Assembly: GCA_048465415.1 (NCBI GenBank)
Contig: DBFWLO010000022.1
Location: forward strand, 62,001-126,000
Direction: 5' to 3'
DNA from: Scatosoma sp048465415
Lineage (GTDB): Bacteria; Bacillota; Clostridia; Christensenellales; Borkfalkiaceae
Length of the DNA: 64,000 nucleotides
Under the pieces are notes generated by a model. The model saw only the letters and a program-made list of their open reading frames with translations. It had not been told where the DNA came from and did no database searches. Both the position numbers and the translations under genes were made by a program. Position 1 is the stretch's first letter, and the number at the start of each line of letters is the position of its first letter. Below, piece by piece: positions 44,101 through 51,880 of the stretch.

Positions 44101-44688
44101 CCGATAGGTACCGCCGAGGTTGGTAGCTCCCGCATAACTGGGAAAGAGATTGACAAACGGCCATCTCGACGGATCGCCCGCGCCGAATCGGAGCACCGTT
44201 TCCGCCAACGAGTCCATCTGCGCGGAACTCGGCTCGTCCTTTAAATGATAGCCGATGCAGTTTGCAAGGTCTTTGGTTTTTTCGTAGCAGGCGTCGAAAT
44301 CGTACATATCCGATCCCTGATAGAGATAGTACATATTCAGCTGCTGCGCGATCGCGTCCAGCGTCGCGTAGAACTCGTCCTGGTTTTCGATATATTCGGG
44401 CACGGTCTGAGTGGCGGACTTACCGCCGTTTTTTCCGCTCGACGCGTTCGGCGCGTCTATGAGATTCATGCCGCAGCGCGCAAGTTCCCTTACCTGGTCC
44501 GCATAGGAAGTCTTGCTTGTGTCGTAAAACTGTATCCAGCCGCCGACCGTGAATTGATTTTCATAAATTTTCGCTCCTCCTGTTCCGCCGTCCGGCACGC
44601 CGTCGGCATTCGCCGAAAGAGCGGACGCGCAGGAAACGGAAAGCGCCGCCGCGAGCACGGAAACGATTAACTTTTTAATTTTTCGCAT
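41143..44688 (-). CDS. Giant surface protein: TIM-barrel, CBM32, lectin-like, FIVAR and Cys tail
   Basis: A 1181-aa exported protein. I choose the ATG at 44688 (AGAGGTG upstream) over a GTG two codons earlier. After the signal peptide, residues about 35-450 look like a TIM-barrel glycosidase-type domain (FTVGGWIQFYDTSKTSYADQ; YHLKDEPSS with a possible catalytic Glu; YLYFDHYPFTQTEDVRST). Then a chitobiase/hexosaminidase C-terminal-like domain (GAKIYYTTDGSFPEVGKGTT), a CBM32 domain at about 565-710 (MWHDWWFGNVKIQLAREADF), a concanavalin-like domain to about 890, and an Ig-like domain (HTVKVTWSSDEYDRTKTGNF). Helical FIVAR-like repeats follow (ALYTDYSYADYKTLLDDAES). The end KGCQSTLKLGGLAGIFLFVV plus KKR is a tail shared with neighbours. 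The N-terminus may be catalytic; the rest binds glycan and presents it at the wall. Confidence 0.75.
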   Translation of the reverse strand: MRKIKKLIVSVLAAALSVSCASALSANADGVPDGGTGGAKIYENQFTVGGWIQFYDTSKTSYADQVRELARCGMNLIDAPNASSGKNGGKSATQTVPEYIENQDEFYATLDAIAQQLNMYYLYQGSDMYDFDACYEKTKDLANCIGYHLKDEPSSAQMDSLAETVLRFGAGDPSRWPFVNLFPSYAGATNLGGTYRDYITKWVNLIGSENMDYLYFDHYPFTQTEDVRSTYFSDLEVIRDVAYKNGKIKTGGFTQMGSWNGMTRPDEDMARWSMNSLLAYGLKSISHFCWVAPSYVAPENGGEGMRDFVTDSAGNPTDLYDPMTILNWQTRQLGGILMNIDVKHAYHTAKTPVGAEALPSGFILQPGKTTDSFVYSIAYSKDANEPYLLVFNKELSGDAKEYSFNVDLGTGIEKIKYYKPSDYTLDTLPDPSDLENTLLPPEEIEYDVGGGSFSDTFKPGEIKIYKLMGENVEIFEELSVPESTHQSGIYIGPQKISLTTGDNGAKIYYTTDGSFPEVGKGTTKLYEGAFEIGAYGESKTYSVRAVVVRGTDVSRVLDIDLMIMDASRNIAQGKIGKFLSMDMSKEVGFEGFNGSAANIKNLTDGSFDPSSSTLSAKEVCWAVIDLGEETAVDKIVFSMWHDWWFGNVKIQLAREADFSDAVTVFETGSMQNVASVGKTISFDATRARYVRATNDCKGEGQTSLFTEIQVYTAYASGEDLIADTENWSAVGNGNFTNDGTVIREPDEYQTSKWDKAYSYNAQTYGNFMIDATMSIDVGDPGAWGYVGVQIFRDTKEVVQSNTGKGIVVGIEPKGRALLWNGSREIGPLDANIVGWNVGHSFDFKLIVYEGTISLAVDNRPVMNVYSSDFLGKSGYISLHAGLLPMTVTKFSVTPLGEDFAFPVKGQAAAACADVKVAVERYLSENEVLSKLGNTVELTDTAGGTHTVKVTWSSDEYDRTKTGNFSFVGILDGAQLEALKISNVYGVKAYATVFVKSEIDRSVIENLLNLAASLHSYEYTEDSWAYLQLKVEAAESILADEFLVQSDVNVGMFQLYDAIYKTLAFSGDLSVLQGAIDEAKAVDSALYTDYSYADYKTLLDDAESYMEQSFKTYDEVKARAAALKEAKKYLVKKTAEEKEFTEEKPFIEPVIKVETKGCQSTLKLGGLAGIFLFVVAAFIKKR

Positions 44689-47600
44689 TGTCACACCTCT
44701 TTTTTCTTATCATATACGCTGCGGCGGCAAGGCAAGCCACAGCGCCGACCGCCGTAAAGCCGAGGACGCTTCCGCATCCGCCGTTCTTCGTCGTTTTGGC
44801 GTTTTCCAGGGCGACTTTAAGGAGCGCCGCCGCGTCCGCCACCTGCGTTTTCGTCACCTCGCCGTCAAAACCGACGAGCGCCTCCGCGTAATCGATCGCT
44901 TTCTTCAAATCGGAAGCCTTTTTCTCGTCAAGCTGTGCCTTATCGATCTCTTTCGCCTCTTTCAGCATCTGCGTTAAATCGGTTTTATCGCCCAATCTTT
45001 CCAGTTTTTCATACGCCGTTTTCAACCCTTCCGCGACGGCGTCCACTTCGCCTTGACCGACGTCGTCGCTGCGCTTCGCCTTATTTGCCTCGTAGAGCGC
45101 CTCCGCAAAAACGCGATAAGAGCTTGCCGTGTAATCCTTCGCTTCTTCTCCGCTGTAAAGGGCGAGATACTCGTTGAGCGTGGATTTATTCCCTTTCTTT
45201 TCCAGAGCGTCCAGCGCGGCGTTCAGCTTCTTTAAAGCCTCGTCCACTTCCGATTGAATGGACCACGCCGGGGCTTTTTCATACGTCGCGGCTATTTCGG
45301 CGCAGACGTTTTGCAGATTGGTATAAGAAGAAACGGTGTATTCCCCTTCTTTTTCGGATTTCGCCTTTTCCACAGCGGCGTCGAACGCCCTTCTGTCCGC
45401 CTGCGGGATAAGCGCAGCCGCCGTTTTTTCCAGCGCTTCGTAACAGGCGTCGATATCCGCCTGCGTCATGTCGTCAGCCCCGCCCGGCGCGAACAGCGAT
45501 TCCGCTTCGTACATTCTGTCGAGATAGTCCGCATAGGAGCCTATGAAATAGCCGTGTGTGTCCGTTTCCGAAAAACCGTAAGCCCTTTTGCATTCTTCAA
45601 AATATTCTTTCAAGGCGGCTGTGCTGCCGCGAAGCGCGGGCTTCGCCTCCTTGAGAATCTTCGTCAAAGCGTTCACCTCCTCGGCGGAAATATCCTGTTT
45701 CTCCGCTTCCGAGGCTTCCAGAAACTCCGCTGCGCCGAGGAGATAGTCCTTCATTTCCGCCAAAGAGGAGGTCGTAATCTTGTTTTCGTCCGCGATCTTC
45801 GTTTTCAAAGCCGTTTCCGCCGCTTTAAGGGCTTCGTAATCCGTCGCCGCGGCGCGCTTTTTGAGCGCCTCTTTCGCGTCCGTCAACGCCTCGAACAATC
45901 CGTCCACCTCCGCTTGGCCGAGATCGGCGTTTCCGCCTTCCGCCACCGCCGCCTCCGCAGACGACATCGCTTCTTCGAATCCCGCAAACGTGGAAAGTGT
46001 GTAATCGCTCTCTTTATATCCCTTGACGGTATCGAACAGCGTCTTTAATTCCGCCGTGTCCCCTTTGAGCGTTAACGCCTTTAAAGCCGCCGTCAGCCTC
46101 GCGCACGCGTCGTCCACTTCTTCCTGCGTGAAATACGGCTGTTCTTTCAGTGTCTCGGCGGAAGTTTTCGCTTGGTTCATGGCGTTTATCGTGGACGTCG
46201 TATAATTTGACGCCGTCGCCTTGCCCGCTTCCGCAAGCGCGGCGTCGAGTTCCGCCGTGTCCACAGCCTTCACCGTTATCCGCACGGAGAGAGTCTTTAA
46301 CAGCCCGTAATAATCGGAGCCGTCCGCGGCGGTACAGACCGCCGTATATTCTCCCGCGCTGCTTTTATCGTAATCTTCGCTCGACCACGTACAGGGAAGC
46401 TCTTTTTTTGCGCCGTCGGAATAGACGACCTTCAAAACGGAGGGAAGCCCTATTTCGCTCAATGCTTTGTTGCAGTACACCACGATATCTTCCACTTCGG
46501 GCACAGAGGAAATATAGGGTTTATATTCGTATGAGGGAGGCGCGTTCGGATCGCGGCAGGTCCAGGCTTGCAGTTCGGTGTAAATAGAGTTGTAAGTTCC
46601 CTGTCCCGCCTGCGCGAACGCGCGTATGTACCTGCCCTGGATCGGTTCGAAATGAAAGGTGAATCCCACCCCGTTATTGGATATCCATTCGACGTTATGG
46701 TCATACGAGGGATCCATTGAACCAGCGTACGCGCCCAATCCGTTCCAGTTGCCGCCGTCCGAACAGAAGATCGTCCGTACCCCAGAAGCGAACGTCGGAT
46801 CGTCGCTTACCTGTACCGTCACGGAACGGAACACCCAATCGTGCCAAAGATTCAGCACCGCCTTATTTATCCATACGCTCTTGCCCATATCCGCCTGAAC
46901 GAAGGCAAGCCCATCGAATTGAATAGAATTGCCCGCGTCCGTTCTGCCGTCAACCACAGCCTCTATCGTCTTTCCGCCGTTATGATCCTGAGCTTCCGCC
47001 GCGTTTCCGTCCTTATCGTAGGCGGTTACGCTCTTGTTAAGGCATACGTTTTCGGGCTCCGTAAACTCCTCGGGAGGCGCACAGGTCCACGCTTGCAACT
47101 CGGTGAAAAGAGACTGTTTTCCTTCACCCTTGACGTCGTCGGTGGCCCGGATATACCGCGCCGCCGTTGCGTCGAAGGAAATCTTGTTGCCCACGGCGGC
47201 CGTATTCTGCATGGACGCCGTTTCAAAAATCGTCACGGCGTCGCCGAAATCAGCGCTGCGGGCTAGCTGTATCTTCACGTTACCGAACCACCAGTCATGC
47301 CACATGGAAAAGACGACCGTATCCACGTATACTTCCTTTCCGAAATCCACGACCGCCCAGCCGATCTCTTTGGTGTTCAAACAGCTGGAACCCGGATCGA
47401 ACGAATTATCCGTCAGAAGAGCCATATCCGACGCAGAGCCGTTAAAGCCCTCGAATTCGATCTCCGCGGACATATCCATAGACAAGAATTTCCCCGTTTT
47501 ATTCAGACAGACGTTTTCGGGTTCGGTGAACACGGGACTGTCGGTGAGGTAATTAAAATCAAAAGGCACGCCGTATTTTCCGTCCTTATAGGACACCGCT

Positions 47601-48406
47601 CTCAGCCGCACCGCTTCCGCGCCGATCTCGATGGGCGCGGCGTACTTCTCCGAATCCTTCGTCGGCACGCCGCCGTCCGTCGTATAATAGATTTCCGCGC
47701 CTTCCTCGTCGCAGCTGAGCTTGACCTGCCGCTTTTTTGTGTATTTCCCCGAAACGGCGTCCGCGTATACGGGACTTCCCTCCGTAACGGCAAACATCTG
47801 AATTTCCCCGAGACAGGTATATCCCTGCGCTTTGCCGTTGCCGACCGTGTTTCCCGTCACTCTGATATACCGCGCCTTAACGGGGGAAAACTCAAATGTT
47901 CTGCCTTGATTGGCCACGTTATACAATACTCCCGATATCTCCGCGGAACTGTCCGCCGAGAATTGCTCCCCGTTCTTGTTGTTGTAGACGGTGATGGAGT
48001 CGTTGAAATCGGCGGTTAAGGAAAGCTCCACGGCAAAATCCTGCGCGCCCCAATCATGCACTATGTCCACAAGCACTTTGTTTACGATAAATTCCGCTCC
48101 CGCGTCGACGGTCACATATCCTACGACGCCCTGTCCGTTCTCGTCCACCAGCTTTGCGGTCTGCGTGGAACCGATGACTTCGTCCACGAACACGCTTTTA
48201 TCGCCCGTGCCTCCGTGCGGTCCACCGCTGAGTCCCGCTTCCTTGCCCGCGAGATCGGTGACCGAGATATTTGCGTCGCTGATATGTTTCAGCACATTTT
48301 CGGACGAATACCCTATGGTGGTGTCCGCGGACGCAAGTAATCCCGCCAACGACGACGAGGCGAGAACACCTACCGCCAATAAGGCGATTCCTGCCATTTT
48401 TCTCAT
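44675..48406 (-). CDS. Giant CBM32/FIVAR surface protein with Cys-type C-terminal tail
   Basis: A 1243-aa exported protein with no catalytic domain seen. Order: signal peptide; CBM32-like domain (about 40-210); chitobiase C-terminal-like domain (about 215-290, GAEIYYTTDGGVPTKDSEKY); CBM32 (about 300-445); a third CBM32 (about 455-625). A Big_4-type Ig domain follows (about 640-730, ELPCTWSSEDYDKSSAGEYT). About seven helical FIVAR-type repeats (about 735-1200) begin with patterns such as TAELKTLFDTVKGYKESDYT. The end is NGGCGSVLGFTAVGAVACLA plus IRKKR. The second CBM32 is nearly a copy of the one in the next gene. Its stop lies inside the start of that gene (14-bp overlap). It probably acts as a surface adhesin that gathers glycan for the importer at 56878-60987. 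FIVAR repeats are common spacers in Gram-positive surface proteins. Confidence 0.8.
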   Translation of the reverse strand: MRKMAGIALLAVGVLASSSLAGLLASADTTIGYSSENVLKHISDANISVTDLAGKEAGLSGGPHGGTGDKSVFVDEVIGSTQTAKLVDENGQGVVGYVTVDAGAEFIVNKVLVDIVHDWGAQDFAVELSLTADFNDSITVYNNKNGEQFSADSSAEISGVLYNVANQGRTFEFSPVKARYIRVTGNTVGNGKAQGYTCLGEIQMFAVTEGSPVYADAVSGKYTKKRQVKLSCDEEGAEIYYTTDGGVPTKDSEKYAAPIEIGAEAVRLRAVSYKDGKYGVPFDFNYLTDSPVFTEPENVCLNKTGKFLSMDMSAEIEFEGFNGSASDMALLTDNSFDPGSSCLNTKEIGWAVVDFGKEVYVDTVVFSMWHDWWFGNVKIQLARSADFGDAVTIFETASMQNTAAVGNKISFDATAARYIRATDDVKGEGKQSLFTELQAWTCAPPEEFTEPENVCLNKSVTAYDKDGNAAEAQDHNGGKTIEAVVDGRTDAGNSIQFDGLAFVQADMGKSVWINKAVLNLWHDWVFRSVTVQVSDDPTFASGVRTIFCSDGGNWNGLGAYAGSMDPSYDHNVEWISNNGVGFTFHFEPIQGRYIRAFAQAGQGTYNSIYTELQAWTCRDPNAPPSYEYKPYISSVPEVEDIVVYCNKALSEIGLPSVLKVVYSDGAKKELPCTWSSEDYDKSSAGEYTAVCTAADGSDYYGLLKTLSVRITVKAVDTAELDAALAEAGKATASNYTTSTINAMNQAKTSAETLKEQPYFTQEEVDDACARLTAALKALTLKGDTAELKTLFDTVKGYKESDYTLSTFAGFEEAMSSAEAAVAEGGNADLGQAEVDGLFEALTDAKEALKKRAAATDYEALKAAETALKTKIADENKITTSSLAEMKDYLLGAAEFLEASEAEKQDISAEEVNALTKILKEAKPALRGSTAALKEYFEECKRAYGFSETDTHGYFIGSYADYLDRMYEAESLFAPGGADDMTQADIDACYEALEKTAAALIPQADRRAFDAAVEKAKSEKEGEYTVSSYTNLQNVCAEIAATYEKAPAWSIQSEVDEALKKLNAALDALEKKGNKSTLNEYLALYSGEEAKDYTASSYRVFAEALYEANKAKRSDDVGQGEVDAVAEGLKTAYEKLERLGDKTDLTQMLKEAKEIDKAQLDEKKASDLKKAIDYAEALVGFDGEVTKTQVADAAALLKVALENAKTTKNGGCGSVLGFTAVGAVACLAAAAYMIRKKRCDNAKN

Positions 48407-48492
48407 CTTTGTTCCTCCTGATACAATGTATTTTTTTCGACTCCCGTTTTAAAAACCGGCTCTGCCCTTATCGCTCTTCGCCCGCTTTCTTT

Positions 48493-49515
48493 CTATAATC
48501 TCTTTCTGCCCCGCAGGGCGATTCCGCCCAGCGTCAAAACGGAAACGAGCCACGCGCCGCCGCCTAAGCTCCCCGAACAGCCGCCCTTTTGATAGCGAAC
48601 GACTTCGGAGGTATAGACAAGGTCGGGATTGACTTTTCCTTCCCGTTCGAACAGGGCGTCCTTATCTTTCACGTCGCCCGCGAGGCGGGAGAGCGCGTCC
48701 TCCGTATCCGCTTCGGGCTCGGGATCAAATTCCTTATAACCTTCCGTTTCGGGTTCGGGCAGCGCCTTGATGCGGAAATTGCGGAATTTCGTTTCGTTGT
48801 TGACGCTCACCAAAGATACGTAGCCCGTATCGTAAAACTCCTCGGGCAGGTTCTGTTTCAGATAAGGGGTGTAATCCACGCTCACTTCGAGAACGTTGCC
48901 CACCACCTTAATCTGCAAATTATGCCAGGCCGAATCGTTATAGCCGTCGATACTGCCGAATTCGTAGGGGCCCGAAATGGCTTCATCGCCCCAGAGAGTG
49001 ACGGTGCCGTTTTGCTGTACGAATACGCCCGCGCCGTCGTCGAGATAATATTTTCCTTCCTCCAACTGCCGGATCGCCACCACCGGCCAAAAGCCGGAGC
49101 TGCCTCGCCGATAGTCCACGGACAGCTCGAAATTGAGATACGCCTCTTTTGTAAATGTGAGCATGGCGATCTGATTCGTTTCGTACTTGCCCGTCGTCTC
49201 GTTCTTTTTAATGTCGTTGATGCGGCATATCTCCCCGTTCCCGATATACCAATGCGAATCCTGCGCGTCCGCAGAGTCCCCAACCAGGTCCGCCTGAGCC
49301 GAGCCGAGCGCGTTTTCGAGATAATAGGCGTGGAATACGTTATTCACCTGCGCGAGGTCGGTGAATTTCTGCACGTAGTCGTAATACGCGTCTTCCTTTT
49401 CTTCGTATGCTTCCGCCGCCAACGCGGTGTATCCGCCGGCGGGGACAAGCGCCAGCCCCGCCGCCGCCATTACGGCAAACGCGGTGAGGAAAATTTTTTT
49501 TATTTTGTCTTTCAT
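48493..49515 (-). CDS. Small lectin-like surface protein with Cys-type tail
   Basis: A 340-aa exported protein. Signal peptide (KIFLTAFAVMAAAGLALVP ... ALAAEA). Residues about 45-255 form one concanavalin-like, DUF1080-type sandwich: LNFELSVDYRRGSSGFWPVV, DDGAGVFVQQNGTVTLWGDE, NDSAWHNLQIKVVGNVLEVS. An acidic linker follows (FDPEPEADTEDALSRLAGD). The end KGGCSGSLGGGAWLVSVLTL plus RGRKRL has the same Cys, hydrophobic, basic layout as three neighbours. It is probably a surface sugar-binding protein. It lies between the GH65 and giant CBM32 genes on the same transcript. Confidence 0.75.
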   Translation of the reverse strand: MKDKIKKIFLTAFAVMAAAGLALVPAGGYTALAAEAYEEKEDAYYDYVQKFTDLAQVNNVFHAYYLENALGSAQADLVGDSADAQDSHWYIGNGEICRINDIKKNETTGKYETNQIAMLTFTKEAYLNFELSVDYRRGSSGFWPVVAIRQLEEGKYYLDDGAGVFVQQNGTVTLWGDEAISGPYEFGSIDGYNDSAWHNLQIKVVGNVLEVSVDYTPYLKQNLPEEFYDTGYVSLVSVNNETKFRNFRIKALPEPETEGYKEFDPEPEADTEDALSRLAGDVKDKDALFEREGKVNPDLVYTSEVVRYQKGGCSGSLGGGAWLVSVLTLGGIALRGRKRL

Positions 49516-49539
49516 AGCCTTGTTTCTCCTATCCTTCCT

Positions 49540-51861
49540 TTATTTTACAAGCGGCACGCGCAGCGTTTCCCGCGCGCGAAGCGTCACGAACTCGTCCTTG
49601 TCGTGAAAGCCGAGCGATTCGCCTTCCGCGAGCGTGTAAGAGGTGTGCGTTTGGGAGACCTTGACTTCCAGCACGCAGCCGCGGAATTTGATCTTGAACG
49701 AATACCCTTTCCATTTTTCTGGGATATACGGTTTAAAATGCAATTTTCCCCCGTATATCCGCATTCCCGCGTAGCCGTTGACGATCATCATATAGCAGCT
49801 GCCCATGCACGCCGCGTGAATGCCGAACAAGGTATTTCTGTTGACGTTGTCGAGATCCATGCGGCACGCCTGGCGGAGATATCCGTACGCTTCGTCCGTA
49901 TACCCCACGTCGCAGGCGACGATGGAATGGATACCCGCCGAAAGAGAGCTGTCGTGAATGGTTTTCGGCTCGTAAAAATCAAATATCTTCTTGCGCATTT
50001 CAAGGGCGAACTCGTCTCCGCAAAGAAACATCAAAAGCACGATATCCGCTTGTTTGCATACCTGGTACCGCCAAAGATTCAAAGGATGCAGATTGGTCAG
50101 CAGCGGAAGCTTGTCAAGCGGAATGGCCTCGACGTCGATGGGATCCTTATAGATAAAGTTATCGTCCTGCATATACATTTCCTTTTTTTCATCATAAGGG
50201 AGATACATATTATCCGCGGCTTTTTTCCAAAGCGCAAGCTCCCCGTCGTCGATTTCGCATTTTTTTAAAAGCGCGGAGTGCGTTTCGGGATTTTCCGCTT
50301 CGAGCTTTTCCAGCATTTCCAGCGTGAAATAAAACTGCTTTCTCGTGAGGAAATTCGTATAGAGATTATTGTCCACGACGGGATTGTATTCGTCGGGGCC
50401 GCAGACGCAGTTGATACAAAATTTTCCGCCCTTGCGTTCGATAAAGTTTCCCCTATGCGCCAGACATTTCGAGGTTTCCATGAGAATCTCGATCCCGAAT
50501 TTTTCCATGAACTCCCAATCCAGCGTCGCCTCGTAATATTTATAGACGGAAAAGAAAATGTCGTTGTCGATGTGATACTGCGCCGTCGCCGCCTCGAATA
50601 CGTGACCGCATTCCTCGCCGTTGATGGAGTTCCAGCTGAACAGCGCGCCCACGTCGTCCATCTGCGCAGCTCGTTCCTTCGCTTTGGGCAGAATGGAATA
50701 GCGATATTTCAGAAGCTGTCTGACCTCCTCGGGGTGGGCATAGAGAAACATGGGGGACATGAATATCTCGGTATCCCAGAAAGTATGCCCCGAATATGCC
50801 GTTCCCGTCAGACCGTTGGCGGAAATGTTCGTTTTCCCGTCCCTTCCCGCCGACTGATTGATCATGAACAACCCAAAACGTATCCCCTGCTGGATCAACG
50901 GATCGCCGTCGATTTCGATGTCTGACATTTTCCAATATTCCCGCCAATATGCCCGGGACTTTTCGAGAAGCGCTTCAAAGCCTTCCCTTTTCGCTTTTTC
51001 AACCGTTTGAAGAGCGAGGGAATCGTATTTTTCCGTATCTGCCGAAGAGGCAAAGGCAGCGTATCGCTTATATACGACTTCCGCCTTTCCGTCCGCGGCG
51101 CCTTCAAAAATCTCCTCCACAAAATCCGGCCCGCCCTTTTCCCCGCTTTTTTCGAGCGAACAGTCCTCCGCCGCGGCGCAGGCGATTTTAAAAAGGCTTT
51201 GCTTCGTCCGATAACGGACGAGGCTTTCTTCCCCCTCTCTGCCGCAGGAAATCAGCGTGAAAGGGCTGTTCATCTCGGCGCCGATCTCCTCCTTTTTGGA
51301 AACGGAAGCGCCTTCCGGCGCTTTCAAAACGCTCCTGATCGCGATACGCGTGCCCGCGTCGGCAAAAATACCTATCTTGATCGCCATCAGATGTTTTTCC
51401 GTCTGCGAGACAAAGCGGGTGAATACGAGGCGGCATTTCTTTCCGCCGGCCGTCGCGTAGACGAACGAACGCACCACCGTACCCTCGTACATATCCAGCG
51501 TTCTCGAATACTCGGAAACCTTTTTTCCCAGCGTCACGCGCTCGCCGTCGAGAAAAACACACACATCGACGGGATTGACGTTATTCACGATGGAATGAAA
51601 TCTTGAAGGAAAACCGGGGCGGCACCAGATATGACGATAAGGATAATACTCGTATACGCCGTTTATCATCACGGAAGGATCGCTTTCCTCCGCTCTGCCG
51701 TAAAATCCCTCTTCGAAAAAGCCTCGGATTCCCAAATAGCCGTTGGCGAGCGTGAAGATCGTTTCGTTGAGTTTGTTCCGTTCCTCGGAAAATTCCGTTT
51801 CCACCACCCGCCACGCGTGCGGCTCGAACAATACGGGAACGTTTTGATGAATTTTTCTCAT
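49540..51861 (-). CDS. GH65 family glycoside phosphorylase
   Basis: A 773-aa cytoplasmic enzyme of family GH65, which cleaves alpha-glucosyl disaccharides with phosphate to beta-glucose 1-phosphate. An N-terminal sandwich (FTLANGYLGIRGFFEEGFYG) is followed by the (alpha/alpha)6 barrel with GLTGTAYSGHTFWDTEIFMS (near residue 350). The catalytic acid lies in INCVCGPDEYNPVVDNNLYT (Glu near 488). The phosphate-binding region is VCKQADIVLLMFLCGDEF and HDSSLSAGIHSIVACDVGYT. A short C-terminal sandwich ends the protein. Members act on kojibiose, nigerose, trehalose, maltose or glucosyl-rhamnose. The last is attractive next to a GH78-like gene, but specificity is not readable here. No beta-phosphoglucomutase gene is nearby. 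It starts 19 bp after the 852-aa lipoprotein gene. Confidence 0.92.
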   Translation of the reverse strand: MRKIHQNVPVLFEPHAWRVVETEFSEERNKLNETIFTLANGYLGIRGFFEEGFYGRAEESDPSVMINGVYEYYPYRHIWCRPGFPSRFHSIVNNVNPVDVCVFLDGERVTLGKKVSEYSRTLDMYEGTVVRSFVYATAGGKKCRLVFTRFVSQTEKHLMAIKIGIFADAGTRIAIRSVLKAPEGASVSKKEEIGAEMNSPFTLISCGREGEESLVRYRTKQSLFKIACAAAEDCSLEKSGEKGGPDFVEEIFEGAADGKAEVVYKRYAAFASSADTEKYDSLALQTVEKAKREGFEALLEKSRAYWREYWKMSDIEIDGDPLIQQGIRFGLFMINQSAGRDGKTNISANGLTGTAYSGHTFWDTEIFMSPMFLYAHPEEVRQLLKYRYSILPKAKERAAQMDDVGALFSWNSINGEECGHVFEAATAQYHIDNDIFFSVYKYYEATLDWEFMEKFGIEILMETSKCLAHRGNFIERKGGKFCINCVCGPDEYNPVVDNNLYTNFLTRKQFYFTLEMLEKLEAENPETHSALLKKCEIDDGELALWKKAADNMYLPYDEKKEMYMQDDNFIYKDPIDVEAIPLDKLPLLTNLHPLNLWRYQVCKQADIVLLMFLCGDEFALEMRKKIFDFYEPKTIHDSSLSAGIHSIVACDVGYTDEAYGYLRQACRMDLDNVNRNTLFGIHAACMGSCYMMIVNGYAGMRIYGGKLHFKPYIPEKWKGYSFKIKFRGCVLEVKVSQTHTSYTLAEGESLGFHDKDEFVTLRARETLRVPLVK

Positions 51862-51880
51862 AATCTCTGCCTTGCCCCCG

